A stretch of DNA of 64,000 nt from Sediminibacterium sp. Its GTDB lineage: Bacteria > Bacteroidota > Bacteroidia > Chitinophagales > Chitinophagaceae. The notes below the pieces were generated by a model. The model was given only the letters and a program-made list of their open reading frames with translations, made no database searches and was not told the origin of the DNA. Location of the stretch: NCBI RefSeq assembly GCF_030695065.1, contig NZ_JAUYTR010000009.1, forward strand, positions 124,001 through 188,000. Reading direction: 5' to 3'. The translations under genes and the position numbers were made by a program. Positions 53,159 through 63,250 of this stretch are shown here, in pieces. Within the stretch, counting starts at the first letter, position 1; the number at the start of each line of letters is the position of its first letter.

Positions 53159-53599
53159 TTATTTCAATTTTACCGGCCTTGCTAATTTAGAAAAAGTAAG
53201 CTGAGATAATAACCAATGACCATTTTCTTTTACATAAACTTCAGTAACCATAAACCCATTGATGGCATCATTCCCACCTACAACTGCCACTAAATCAATA
53301 TCACTTAATAATACTGCGGTATTACCAAAAAACTTAACAGCGTTACTGTATACTTCCGCTTTTTTATACCAGATAAAACCGCCTTTTATAATATCAATTT
53401 CTCTGCCCTTTCCCCAAGTTCCACCCATATGAACAAAATCACTTTTGTCATGGAATAGAACATTGAGTGAATCTACGTTTTTATCAGACATCCACTGCCA
53501 TTTTTTGGCAGAAAGTTGAATGATCTCATTGTCTGATTGAGCGGATGCAGTACCAATGCATAAAATGGCAAATGCCATTAAAATAATTTTTGTTTTCAT
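53159..53599 (-). CDS. secreted NTF2-like (DUF4440/SnoaL) protein
   Basis: 146 residues. A signal peptide (MKTKIILMAFAILCIGTASAQ) precedes an NTF2/SnoaL-type fold (LSAKKWQWMSDKNVDSLNVLFHDKSDFVHMGGTWGKG, AVLLSDIDLVAVVGGNDAINGFMVTEVYVKENGHWLL). Such domains act as small-molecule isomerases or binding proteins. It heads the operon with the molybdenum hydroxylase and is divergent from the AraC regulator gene. Its role in substrate binding is inferred from that position. Confidence 0.85.
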   Translation of the reverse strand: MKTKIILMAFAILCIGTASAQSDNEIIQLSAKKWQWMSDKNVDSLNVLFHDKSDFVHMGGTWGKGREIDIIKGGFIWYKKAEVYSNAVKFFGNTAVLLSDIDLVAVVGGNDAINGFMVTEVYVKENGHWLLSQLTFSKLARPVKLK

Positions 53600-53671
53600 A
53601 TTACAAATCTCTTTGATTACGCTTCAATTCAAGTATAAAAATTACTGTTTTACCTACCATTTTTACTTATA

Positions 53672-54643
53672 ATGGCGGTAAATAGTAACAACATGAAAGC
53701 AATGACTAATTTAGTTGAAGAATTTTCACTCATGGAATATATATACCCAATCAACAATATCAGCCAATATAATGCAGATAATAACCACAAAACCCTGCAT
53801 CCGTTGGTAACGGTTATTGATTTCTCAAAAGCGAGTTTACGCGATTGGGGAAATGTTACCAGTATCAAATTTCAATATGGAATGTATTGCATCTACTTAA
53901 AAGATGTTAAGTGTGGAGATATGAAATATGGTCGACATCTATACGATTACCAAGCGGGGACATTGGCTTTTTTTGCACCAGGCCAAGTGATGGAAATGCA
54001 AAAACCATCAGAACCATATCAACCTTTGGGATATGGCCTTATTTTCCATGCGGATTTTTTGTTGGGCACTTCATTGGGCAAACGAATTAACGATTACCAA
54101 TTCTTTGATTATGAAACCAACGAAGCGCTTCACTTATCGGAAGATGAACGGGCAATGATTATTTCATCTTTTGTAAAAATTCAGTTTGAACTAAATCAAC
54201 CGATAGATAAGCACAGTAAAAAATTAATAGCAGCAAATATTGAATTGTTTTTAGACTATTGCCAACGTTTTTATGATCGCCAATTTATTACTAGAGAGAA
54301 TATTAATAAAGGAATTTTAGCTCAATTTGAACAATTGTTAAAAGACTATTTTAATTCGGATCAACCTCAACGGGTTGGGATACCATCCGTTGCATACTTT
54401 GCACAAGCACTTCATTTATCAGCCAACTATTTTGGAGACCTCATTAAAAAAGAAACAGGGCAATCCGCCAAAGATTATTTACAAAATAAAACCATTGAAA
54501 CAGCCAAGAAAAGAATGTTTGAAACCAATAAAAACATTAATGAAATATCAATGGAATTGGGCTTTAAATACCCACAACATTTTACGAGGCTGTTCAAACA
54601 AAAAGTAGGTGTTTCCCCATTAGAATTTAGAAATTCAAATTAA
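53672..54643 (+). CDS. AraC family transcriptional regulator
   Basis: 323 residues. The N-terminal part is a cupin-like ligand domain (SIKFQYGMYCIYLKDVKCG, YDYQAGTLAFFAPGQVMEM). The C-terminal part has two helix-turn-helices (YFAQALHLSANYFGDLIKKETGQSAKDYL and INEISMELGFKYPQHFTRLFKQKVGVSPLEFR). It is divergent from the NTF2-molybdenum hydroxylase operon, so it likely controls it. Alternative starts at 53693 or 53702 are possible. Confidence 0.92.
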   Translation: MAVNSNNMKAMTNLVEEFSLMEYIYPINNISQYNADNNHKTLHPLVTVIDFSKASLRDWGNVTSIKFQYGMYCIYLKDVKCGDMKYGRHLYDYQAGTLAFFAPGQVMEMQKPSEPYQPLGYGLIFHADFLLGTSLGKRINDYQFFDYETNEALHLSEDERAMIISSFVKIQFELNQPIDKHSKKLIAANIELFLDYCQRFYDRQFITRENINKGILAQFEQLLKDYFNSDQPQRVGIPSVAYFAQALHLSANYFGDLIKKETGQSAKDYLQNKTIETAKKRMFETNKNINEISMELGFKYPQHFTRLFKQKVGVSPLEFRNSN

Positions 54644-54661
54644 TGTTTCACTAACCGCGCA

Positions 54662-55423
54662 TTATAAACTTCGCATTATCCCATCCCACAAACGCGCTCT
54701 AATAGCCAAAGACTGAATGGAGGCAGTAGTTGCTTCAGCCCATTTTTGTTCATCATCACCACATAAAACTTCTACCATTTCAGTTGCCAACTGACCATGA
54801 TGCCCTCCATCTACTTCAATATGTCTTTCAATGTAATATTTAAAAATGGACACTTTCTCTGGATGATCAGCATAAATTTTATCCAATATTTTCATAAACA
54901 TATCTGGAATCAAATCTTCTCGGCCAAAAGTAAACACAGCAGCCTGCATATGTATCGGATGATTTTCAATAATGTCAAATGTGAATTGTAAAAAATCTTT
55001 TACCTCAACTGGAATGGTTGCATTATTAATAGCTTCATGAATAGATTGACCATTTTGCATTTGGGCAATCAATTCATTTATTGCAGCAGTGCTTGCACCC
55101 ATTTGATGCATGGCACGCAAATACAATTCAAAATGACTGATTCTATTGCCCAATTCATCAACATCAGATTCCTCTCCAGTAACAATTTCATTTATTAAAA
55201 ATCGGGTATTGGCAATACCCTTTGGCATCCAAGGCAATTGAACACAGGTTAAATTAATTTGCAAAGACTTTAATAAACTCATAAAATCCCACACGGCAAA
55301 AACATGGAACTGCGTAAAATGCTTCAACCCATTTAAATCTGTAATACTCGCATATACAGGGTGTGCCAACAAATGCTCTCGAGTACTATTCAATTCATTT
55401 TTTAACTGCTCAATACGATTCAT
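54662..55423 (-). CDS. DUF3050 domain protein
   Basis: 253 residues, DUF3050 family, related to heme-oxygenase-like fold proteins. Motifs: HPVYASITDLNGLKHFTQFHVFAVWDFMSLLKSLQ, FLINEIVTGEESDVDELG, HFELYLRAMHQMGAS and YYIERHIEVDGGHHGQLATEMVEVLCG. The conserved Glu/His positions suit a metal-bound enzyme. Function unknown. It lies between the AraC gene (convergent, 18 bp) and the FAD/Fe-S gene. Confidence 0.88.
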   Translation of the reverse strand: MNRIEQLKNELNSTREHLLAHPVYASITDLNGLKHFTQFHVFAVWDFMSLLKSLQINLTCVQLPWMPKGIANTRFLINEIVTGEESDVDELGNRISHFELYLRAMHQMGASTAAINELIAQMQNGQSIHEAINNATIPVEVKDFLQFTFDIIENHPIHMQAAVFTFGREDLIPDMFMKILDKIYADHPEKVSIFKYYIERHIEVDGGHHGQLATEMVEVLCGDDEQKWAEATTASIQSLAIRARLWDGIMRSL

Positions 55424-55515
55424 AATTATCTAATTTTCATTCCACCTGATAACAATACCCTTACCATTTGGTTTGAAAAAAACAACAACTATAATATTTT
55501 AGGTATTAAATATGA

Positions 55516-58431
55516 CTATTTAATCAACGCTTCATACAATATCTCCACCGGATGCAATGCAACTTCATTGGTGCCATCTTTAATTTGATGTCTACATGAA
55601 GTACCAGCTGCAGCAACAATGGTATTGTTGGCTTTGTTGCGAACCGCAGGAAACAATACCAGCTCTCCTACTTTTTGTGACACTTCATAATGTTCTTTTT
55701 CATAACCAAAAGAACCCGCCATACCACAACAACCTGATGGTATAATTTCAACAGTATAGTTTTTGGGTAAAGACAAAATTTGTTTACTATAATCTTGCGA
55801 AGACAAAACTTTCTGGTAACAATGTCCGTGTATGGCAATATGCTTTGCATTATCCGTAAATGAATCTGCATGAATATTCCCTGCTTTTATTTCATTCGAA
55901 ATAAATTCTTCAATAGTAAAACTATATTGGGCAAGATTAGTTGCAGCTTCCTTATTTTCGGGGCTCGCTAAATCTTTGTATTCATCTCTAAGCGTAAGCA
56001 ATGCAGATGGTTCAATTCCTACAATTGGCGTTTCCAAAGAAACCAAGGGCGATAACAATTCAATATTTTGATTAGCAATTGCAGCGGCTTTCCTAACCAA
56101 CCCTTTTGATAAATAAGACCTCCCACTTTCTACATGTTTAGGAATAATCACTTGATAACCCAAACCCTCTAGAAGTAAAATAGCTTTCTGCCCAATAGCA
56201 CTGTCTAAAAAATTAGTAAACTCATCGCAGAAAAAATAAACTTTACGATTAAACAAAGCAACTCTTTGATTGTGCCAACGTTGCAAAGTTTGATTACTCA
56301 ACAAAGGCATGGAACGCTCCGGATGAAAACCCACTAACCGATTGGCTAGTTTTCGCAATACAGCAGTGCCAAAAACAATATTATAAATAGGTCTAAACAG
56401 AGAAGCCAATTTCATTTGTGCGGCAAAATTACCTACCAACTTAGAGCGGAACGGCGTTCCATTGGCATCATAATAATGTTGCAAGAATTCTGCTTTCATC
56501 TTTGTGATATCAACACTAGATGGGCATTCTATTTTACATCCCTTGCAACTTAAACAAAGATCCATCGCTTCCTTTATCTCTTCATGGTTAAAAGGAGCAA
56601 GATCATTGGGATTACTTAAAAATTGTCTTAACACATTGGCCCTAGCACGTGTGGTATGTTTTTCACTTCTAGTGGCCATAAAACTAGGGCACATCAATCC
56701 CCCACTAATTTCCGATTTCCTACAATCACCAGAACCAGAACATTTTTCTGCCAAACGTAAAATGCCCTCATCTGCAGAAAAATCAAATAAAGTTTTTCCC
56801 AAGCTTGGTTGCTTTATTTGACTCATTCTAAAATGACTATCCATTGCAGGTGTATCCGTAATTTTTCCTGCATTAAAAATCCCCTTTGGATCAAATATGC
56901 TTTTAACCTGTTTAAATAATCCATACACTTCTTCTCCCACCATGGAAGCAATAAATTCTCCTCTTAATCTTCCATCCCCGTGTTCACCAGATAATGACCC
57001 ATTGTACTTTTTTACTAAAGCAGCAGTCTCTTTTAATATAGACCTAAACTGTTGTACGCCTTCTGGAGACTTTAAATTAATAAGTGGCTCTACATGCAAT
57101 TCACCAGCGCCCGCGTGCGCATAGTATGAAGCTTGCACACCATGTTGATTTAACAATTGTTGCAAGTCGGCAATATAAAGCGGCAGATCATTGGTAGACA
57201 CTGCACAATCTTCAATTAAGTTAACCGGTTGGGCATCCCCTTTTAAATTTCGCAACAAACCCAAACCCGATTTGCGAACATCCCATGCAAACTTAGTATC
57301 GGCATTGTATAAAACCGGAAAAGCATATCCCAAAGAAGCATCAATCAAAGCATTAATAGTAGACTTGATTTTGATAGCTAATTCTTCCTTGGTTTCTTCC
57401 ATGAATTCTATCATCAATAAAGCTGCGGGATCGCCCTCAATAAAAAATCGATTCTTTTGGTATTCAGGATGTCCGATAGTAAAATCTAAAATCATTTTAT
57501 CAACCAGCTCCACTGCCATCGGGCCCTGCTTCAAAGCTTCTATATTTACACACAAAGATTCACTCAATGAATTGCAATGAACAATAATCACCCCCACTTC
57601 CTTAGGAGGTAGCGGTAATAAATTCAATTTTAATTCGGTAATAAATGCCAATGTGCCTTCTGAACCTGCAAGCAGTTTACATAAATTAAACTTACTTCCG
57701 TTTTCTGCAAACGGTTGCATATCTAATAAAGCATCCAATGCATAACCAGTATTTCTTCTGACTACTTCTTTAGAAGGAAAATTTTGCTGAATAAGTGCTT
57801 GATGGTGCTTATGTTGCAAGAGCTCTAAAAGGTTTTGATAAATGCTTCCTTCTAAACCATTGGTATAAACGGCATCTTGTAAATCAATATTTTTAAAAAC
57901 GGCAGTAGATCCATCACTTAAAATAACAGACGCCTCCATTAAATGATCTCTTGCCGACCCCCAAACTATACTATGCAATCCACAGGAATTATTCCCCACC
58001 ATGCCACCTATCATAGCTCTATTAGCTGTTGAGGTTTCAGGTCCATACATCAGCCCAAATCCCTTTAGGTAATGGTTTAAATCGTCTCTTATAACGCCGG
58101 GCTGCACCCTACACCAACGTTCTTCTATATTCACTTCAATCATTTGATTAAAGTGTTTAGAAATGTCTACTACTATTCCATTACCCACCACTTGTCCCGC
58201 TAAGGACGTACCTGCGGCTCTTGGAATAAGTGTAATAGAATGCTCATTCGCAAATTCAATAATAGTGCATATATCTTCTGCATGTTGGGGTATGGCAACT
58301 GCCAATGGCTTCTCTTGGTAAACAGAAGCATCTGTTGAATAGGCCATCAACTGCATTTGATGTGCTGCACTTGAATCAAAATACAGTTCCCCTGTTAATC
58401 TATTAGAAAGTTGTTCAAACAATTGTTTCAT
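55516..58431 (-). CDS. FAD-linked and Fe-S oxidoreductase (YdiJ-like)
   Basis: 971 residues, a fusion of a GlcD-type FAD domain and a GlcF-type Fe-S domain. The FAD-binding region reads IPRAAGTSLAGQVVGNGIVVD and GPETSTANRAMIGGMVGNNSCG. The FAD-oxidase C part includes SGEHGDGRLRGEF. Iron-sulfur binding cysteines are in CSGSGDCRKSEISGGLMCP and CLSCKGCKIECP. The cysteine-rich CCG domain is at HGHCYQK and SGCCGMAGSFG. This is the architecture of D-2-hydroxyacid (lactate/2-hydroxyglutarate) dehydrogenases. It overlaps the stop of the TonB gene by one base, so the two are coupled. Confidence 0.93.
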   Translation of the reverse strand: MKQLFEQLSNRLTGELYFDSSAAHQMQLMAYSTDASVYQEKPLAVAIPQHAEDICTIIEFANEHSITLIPRAAGTSLAGQVVGNGIVVDISKHFNQMIEVNIEERWCRVQPGVIRDDLNHYLKGFGLMYGPETSTANRAMIGGMVGNNSCGLHSIVWGSARDHLMEASVILSDGSTAVFKNIDLQDAVYTNGLEGSIYQNLLELLQHKHHQALIQQNFPSKEVVRRNTGYALDALLDMQPFAENGSKFNLCKLLAGSEGTLAFITELKLNLLPLPPKEVGVIIVHCNSLSESLCVNIEALKQGPMAVELVDKMILDFTIGHPEYQKNRFFIEGDPAALLMIEFMEETKEELAIKIKSTINALIDASLGYAFPVLYNADTKFAWDVRKSGLGLLRNLKGDAQPVNLIEDCAVSTNDLPLYIADLQQLLNQHGVQASYYAHAGAGELHVEPLINLKSPEGVQQFRSILKETAALVKKYNGSLSGEHGDGRLRGEFIASMVGEEVYGLFKQVKSIFDPKGIFNAGKITDTPAMDSHFRMSQIKQPSLGKTLFDFSADEGILRLAEKCSGSGDCRKSEISGGLMCPSFMATRSEKHTTRARANVLRQFLSNPNDLAPFNHEEIKEAMDLCLSCKGCKIECPSSVDITKMKAEFLQHYYDANGTPFRSKLVGNFAAQMKLASLFRPIYNIVFGTAVLRKLANRLVGFHPERSMPLLSNQTLQRWHNQRVALFNRKVYFFCDEFTNFLDSAIGQKAILLLEGLGYQVIIPKHVESGRSYLSKGLVRKAAAIANQNIELLSPLVSLETPIVGIEPSALLTLRDEYKDLASPENKEAATNLAQYSFTIEEFISNEIKAGNIHADSFTDNAKHIAIHGHCYQKVLSSQDYSKQILSLPKNYTVEIIPSGCCGMAGSFGYEKEHYEVSQKVGELVLFPAVRNKANNTIVAAAGTSCRHQIKDGTNEVALHPVEILYEALIK

Positions 58432-60428
58432 TAAAACCTGAATTGGGCAGAAATATACAAATTCCTTCCCATACCATTAATGCCACTTCCATGCATTCGA
58501 TAATCGGTATTAAAAATATTGTTTACACCGGTTCTAAATTGAACGCCTGTTATTTTTGTTGACAAATGAAAATTGAGTAAACCAAAGCCTGGCGTTCCCC
58601 CTTTAGGAATTCTGTTGTCGTCTTTATCGCCTTGTGCCAATCTATTTTGTGCAGCAGCGTAAATATATTCAAGACTGTATTGAATATTGGGTTGCGTTAA
58701 TTGTATAAAAGTCCTTCCATTAAATGGGGGTATTCTACGCATGGGTTCTGCCCTACTCGTATTTTGTCCAAACGAATATGCCCCATTAGTGCTAACCAAT
58801 AATTGCTTAGTTATAGCAATTTGTACATCATACTCCATTCCTCTGATAAATGATTCTTGGTTGTTCTCTTTTATATACACATTGTACCCGCCTACCTGTT
58901 GCCCAACCAACTGTACTCGATTGATAATATTGGTTAAATGCATATAATAGAAAGCCATTGATAATTGAACTTTTTTTGTTTGGATTTTATAGCCCAATTC
59001 TGTATTAAACGTTTTCTCTGGCTTTAATCCATAGGCTGGCACTTCGTACCTAAAATCAACCAAGCCCAGTGTTCCCATATCGTCAATATTGGGTGCTCTA
59101 TATCCAGTACTATAAGAAGCATACACCGATTGGGTTTTACTAATTTGATACAACAATGCGGCATTAAACACCAAAGAAGACGGTTTCACTATTGCAGTAT
59201 CCACTTCAATTTGAAGTCCATTGTATCTTACCCCCACTTCTGCATTAAACTTACCTAAAGCAAAATGATGTAAACTGTATAAAGAGAAATTTTGCATACG
59301 GGCATTATTGGGATATAAGCCTCTCTGATTAACAGTTGCCCCATTGGCAATAGCTATCTGTTGTTTTGAACTGGTTACTTGATCTGCATAAAACTCTACA
59401 CCAGAGTTAGCGGTCCAATTAGAATTGATAACTGAAAAAACATCAGCAGTAAGCCCAACAGTATTCACCCAATCGTCTTCAATGAAACGATTCGCATTTC
59501 CATTTCTCCTATAATTTCTGCGTTCTTTATTTACTTGTGATGAAGCAGTGAAACTTAGTTTAAACAAAAGCGGATGCTGCGTTTTCCCTTCCATTCTTAA
59601 ATAGCTCAAGCTTCTTTTTTGTGGATCAAATTGGTAGTAAGCAAAGTTTTCCAAAACCACCCTATGATACAAGGGTACATTGTTTTGTTGTAATTGCTGG
59701 TGTGCAGCAGTGAGCAACCATTGACTATTTAATTGCCATTTAAATTTAATATCCAACGCATTCTCTTTATAACCGCTGGGGTGTTGAATTCCAGTAGTAT
59801 CACCACCTGGCAAGTCACCAAATTTTCTTGATGTATATCCTACCTGCAATGCTGTTTTAGCAGTACTATAAACCAATTCTGTCCTCCCAGAATATTCGGC
59901 ATCATTGCTCAAGACCCTACCAATGATATTGCCCGACCATTTTGGCTTTTCAGAAAACTGGGGGTCTTTCGTAAATACTTGTATAACACCACCCATGGCA
60001 TCAGAACCATATTGCACAGAACCCGTACCTCTGGCTACTTCTATTGCACCAACAGAAAACAAATCAATGGTATTAAAATATTGATTAGGCCCATATCGGT
60101 AAGTAGCATTATTCAAACGTATTCCATCAATCATTAATAAATTTTGATTCCCTGTTAAAGAACGAACAAATGGCGAGCCCCCACCATGATTGGTTTTTTG
60201 AACAAATACGCCCGCAGTTCCAACCAATGCTTCAGGACTGGTGCGTGTCTGAAATTGTTGAATATCTTGAGTAGATAATTTACTTACAGAATAAGGACTC
60301 AATAAATTGGTCTGCTTATTTCTAGTTGCAGTAACCATTACATCTTGCAATAAAATAGCAGTATCATTTTGCGCATAAATGGTATTACACATAATAACCC
60401 CCAACATAACAGCAGCTAACTTTATCAT
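58431..60428 (-). CDS. TonB-dependent receptor
   Basis: 665 residues. A signal peptide (MIKLAAVMLGVIMCNTIYAQ) precedes a TonB-box-like LLQDVMVTATRN. The plug follows (SPEALVGTAGVFVQKTNHGGGSPFVRSLTGNQNLLMIDGIRLNNATYRYGP, GAIEVARGTGSVQYGSDAMGGVIQVFTK). The barrel ends GRNLYISAQFRF. It resembles haemoglobin/siderophore-type receptors, but the ligand is not readable. It is 4 bp downstream of the YncE-phosphoesterase gene and overlaps the FAD/Fe-S gene by one base. Confidence 0.95.
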   Translation of the reverse strand: MIKLAAVMLGVIMCNTIYAQNDTAILLQDVMVTATRNKQTNLLSPYSVSKLSTQDIQQFQTRTSPEALVGTAGVFVQKTNHGGGSPFVRSLTGNQNLLMIDGIRLNNATYRYGPNQYFNTIDLFSVGAIEVARGTGSVQYGSDAMGGVIQVFTKDPQFSEKPKWSGNIIGRVLSNDAEYSGRTELVYSTAKTALQVGYTSRKFGDLPGGDTTGIQHPSGYKENALDIKFKWQLNSQWLLTAAHQQLQQNNVPLYHRVVLENFAYYQFDPQKRSLSYLRMEGKTQHPLLFKLSFTASSQVNKERRNYRRNGNANRFIEDDWVNTVGLTADVFSVINSNWTANSGVEFYADQVTSSKQQIAIANGATVNQRGLYPNNARMQNFSLYSLHHFALGKFNAEVGVRYNGLQIEVDTAIVKPSSLVFNAALLYQISKTQSVYASYSTGYRAPNIDDMGTLGLVDFRYEVPAYGLKPEKTFNTELGYKIQTKKVQLSMAFYYMHLTNIINRVQLVGQQVGGYNVYIKENNQESFIRGMEYDVQIAITKQLLVSTNGAYSFGQNTSRAEPMRRIPPFNGRTFIQLTQPNIQYSLEYIYAAAQNRLAQGDKDDNRIPKGGTPGFGLLNFHLSTKITGVQFRTGVNNIFNTDYRMHGSGINGMGRNLYISAQFRF

Positions 60429-60432
60429 GGTT

Positions 60433-63165
60433 TTATTTAATAATGATGGCTTGTTTTTGTTGACGATAATGGTCGGCGCGCATATCTTCTAATTTATCCA
60501 TTTCAGGCCCTTTGATAATTTTATTCCAATCAATAGTGGTCTTGTATTTTTTCATGGCTTTGTTTACATCAAAAATACGTGTGTCGTGCATTTCTAAAGT
60601 ATAAGGCGTAAAGTCTGGCTTATCTGTAAAAAAGTCTTGCAATAAAGTAGCAGTTACATCGTACTGATTAACATAAGGAACACCAGAAATATTATAAATA
60701 GTTTTTAATACAGATCCAAAATTAGCATGTGTATTACTGATATGTCCTTTTTTTACGTAAGGGCCCGCCATCATTAAAATAGAGCGGTGTGCATCTATAT
60801 GATCTACTCCACCTTGTGGATCATCTTCTGTAATAATTACCAACATATTTTTCCAATACTTGGTTCTAGATAAAAAATGCAACATCCTTCCCAATGCCAA
60901 ATCATTGTCGGCCATAAACGAGTGTGCACTAGTATACCCATCTTCAGGTCTTGCTTTGGCTATATGATCGTTGGGCAATTGAATAGTCATTAAACTGGGC
61001 ATTTCCTCTTTACCAGTAATCCACATACGAGTAAATTCTTTTTCAAATTGATTGGCCCTGTACTGATCGGGTATATTGGTATTGTATCCTGGATAGCTTC
61101 TGCTAGTTCTGGGAAATAATGCTTTTTGCATAGGCACCATTACACCATGCCCTGCGCCTGTTGCCGTATCATACCATTCTTCTCTTACGTGCGCGGTTTC
61201 ATTGGCTTCACCAAAATTGTAGAACAGTTTCTTCTTTCTTTCAAAAGCCTCCCAAATACCCCCTGCTTCTGCAAAGTCTTCTGGATCCATACTTCCCGTT
61301 GATCCAGGAAATCTTCTACCTGGTGCAGATGAAAAAAGCTTAGCGGTTTTACTTACACTAGAATTGGTTTCAACCCATTCATTGGGGATCACTCCCATCA
61401 TCCAATGGTGTCCGTGAATACTCGCATCACTGTCACAATAAAAATTATCACTAAAGGCAAACTGTCTGGCAATTTTATGGTGATTGGGGGTTACCCTTAG
61501 CCCATTGAATCTTTCTCGTTGATTAGCCAATAAAGTATAGGCATTGTTTACGCCAAATCTAGCTAAAGTACTATCACCCTTCGCTTCTTTAATTTGTCCA
61601 AATACCTCATCATAAGTCCTATTCTCTTTGGTGATGTAAACAATGTATTTTATAGGGCTTTGATAAATACCAGGCAATGGAGGCAATGGATTTTGATTGA
61701 GTGCAACCGTAGACCTAAAGAAAGTATTAGACAAAGAGGTAGCGGTATATTTTGATAACTGAATAGAATCGGGCATGGCCACTTTATGAAAAGAACCTAA
61801 TTGTAAATCACTAATAAATGTTCCTTGTATGGGTTTCTTATAGTTTGCACCTCCATTGGGGCCTGCACCCAATCCCCTTGCAGTAATAACATACAACTCC
61901 ATTTCGTCTTTACTTAATAACACTCTTGAAGGGCCCCACCCAGTTGGAATTAGTCCAATTGTTTTTGATGATTCAATATCTATAACAGCTATTGCATTGA
62001 ACCCCAATAAGGCAACAAATAATTTTTTCTCGTCTTTACTTAATGCTAATCCAAAAGGCAATAAACCCCTGAATTGATCAATGCTTGCACTTACTTTAAT
62101 GGGTATATGGCGTACAATTTTTTGGCTTTCATAATCAATCACACTGATATTGTCATTGGTAGCATTAGAAATATATGCATACTTTTTTCCAACAGCAATA
62201 GAGTTAGGACTTGCGCCACCCACTACTTCAATGTCTTCAATTAATTCACCTATTTGATGGCCAGTTTTTAATTTGCTCAACACTTTATTGGTATTCAAAT
62301 CTATCACAAACACACTCATTGCTTCAGGTGAATTGGGGCTACCTACACCAGGGATTTTTTTCCCATCTATAACTGTTCCATTAATAGACTCATTGGTATT
62401 ATCGCCATATGGGTGATGTGGTATCACTAATGAATCATAATTTTTTTCGGTCATACCTTCAACTAAAGGGTACGCATACATTCCCACATTAGCTACAAAC
62501 GCAAACTGTTTATTTGGGCTTAAAGACAAACCAAAGGGGAGCCTTCCACAAGGAATAGATGCTTCAATTTGTTTGGTAGCAAGATTAAGCCGAACCATCC
62601 TATAATTAGCCCTGTCTAAAACCAGCAACTCATTTTTTTCTTCATTAAATAATAAATCAGCAGTAAAACTATCTTCAAACAAATCCACTCCCACTTTTCC
62701 ATTTAAAGAAATAGAATCCAAGCGCCTCATGGTATTGATATCATATACCAATACTGCGCCATTGTCTCCCCCACTCAAATAAACAATATTGGAAGCTTTT
62801 CCAAAATCAACTCCTAAAAAAGATCCATTAGAAAAAGGAGAAGGAATTTTTTTATCATAAGAAGGCACCCTAGTATGGTCCATGGTTGCTAAGTCAATAA
62901 TAGTAAACACACCATTGTGTAGGGTAACTGCTTTTTTACCATCTGGCGAAACACGCATCCCAAATGGATCATGCGTTATGCGAACCAAATCACCTGCAGG
63001 ACTTATATATCTACCACTGGGTAAAACCGAAATACCTTTTTCTTGAATTCGTGCATATTCAAATTTACCCGGTACTTCTAAAATAGGAATTAGCTTGGGC
63101 TGTTGCGCAGTTGTTTTAACAACAGTACAAAATGATATAAATAATAAAAAAACACAATTTCGCAT
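60433..63165 (-). CDS. bifunctional YncE-like beta-propeller / phosphoesterase family protein
   Basis: 910 residues. A signal peptide (MRNCVFLLFISFCTVVKTTAQ) precedes a seven-bladed YncE-type propeller (about 30-460: repeated LSPNKQFAFVANVG, ALSKDEKKLFVALLGFNAIAVIDI, LLSKDEMELYVITARG). A phosphoesterase (phospholipase C-like) domain follows: YIVYITKENRTYDEVFGQIK, DNFYCDSDASIHGHHWMMGVIP, TEDDPQGGVDHIDAHRS. It is the first gene of a three-gene run with the TonB receptor and FAD/Fe-S oxidoreductase. A role in phosphoester use at the cell surface is inferred. Confidence 0.88.
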   Translation of the reverse strand: MRNCVFLLFISFCTVVKTTAQQPKLIPILEVPGKFEYARIQEKGISVLPSGRYISPAGDLVRITHDPFGMRVSPDGKKAVTLHNGVFTIIDLATMDHTRVPSYDKKIPSPFSNGSFLGVDFGKASNIVYLSGGDNGAVLVYDINTMRRLDSISLNGKVGVDLFEDSFTADLLFNEEKNELLVLDRANYRMVRLNLATKQIEASIPCGRLPFGLSLSPNKQFAFVANVGMYAYPLVEGMTEKNYDSLVIPHHPYGDNTNESINGTVIDGKKIPGVGSPNSPEAMSVFVIDLNTNKVLSKLKTGHQIGELIEDIEVVGGASPNSIAVGKKYAYISNATNDNISVIDYESQKIVRHIPIKVSASIDQFRGLLPFGLALSKDEKKLFVALLGFNAIAVIDIESSKTIGLIPTGWGPSRVLLSKDEMELYVITARGLGAGPNGGANYKKPIQGTFISDLQLGSFHKVAMPDSIQLSKYTATSLSNTFFRSTVALNQNPLPPLPGIYQSPIKYIVYITKENRTYDEVFGQIKEAKGDSTLARFGVNNAYTLLANQRERFNGLRVTPNHHKIARQFAFSDNFYCDSDASIHGHHWMMGVIPNEWVETNSSVSKTAKLFSSAPGRRFPGSTGSMDPEDFAEAGGIWEAFERKKKLFYNFGEANETAHVREEWYDTATGAGHGVMVPMQKALFPRTSRSYPGYNTNIPDQYRANQFEKEFTRMWITGKEEMPSLMTIQLPNDHIAKARPEDGYTSAHSFMADNDLALGRMLHFLSRTKYWKNMLVIITEDDPQGGVDHIDAHRSILMMAGPYVKKGHISNTHANFGSVLKTIYNISGVPYVNQYDVTATLLQDFFTDKPDFTPYTLEMHDTRIFDVNKAMKKYKTTIDWNKIIKGPEMDKLEDMRADHYRQQKQAIIIK

Positions 63166-63192
63166 GAGATAAAGTTAAAGGATAAAATAATA

Positions 63193-63224
63193 AATGAGGT
63201 GAATGCTATAGCATCCACCTCATT
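63193..63224 (-). terminator. terminator after the SusD-family gene
   Basis: AATGAGGTG/CACCTCATT arms enclose an ATGC/GCAT stem with a TATA loop and one A/C mismatch. On the minus strand it is followed by TTATTATTTT. It separates the SusD-type gene from the YncE gene. Confidence 0.75.
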
Positions 63225-63250
63225 GAATAAAAACTAAAACTGAGAAAAAG

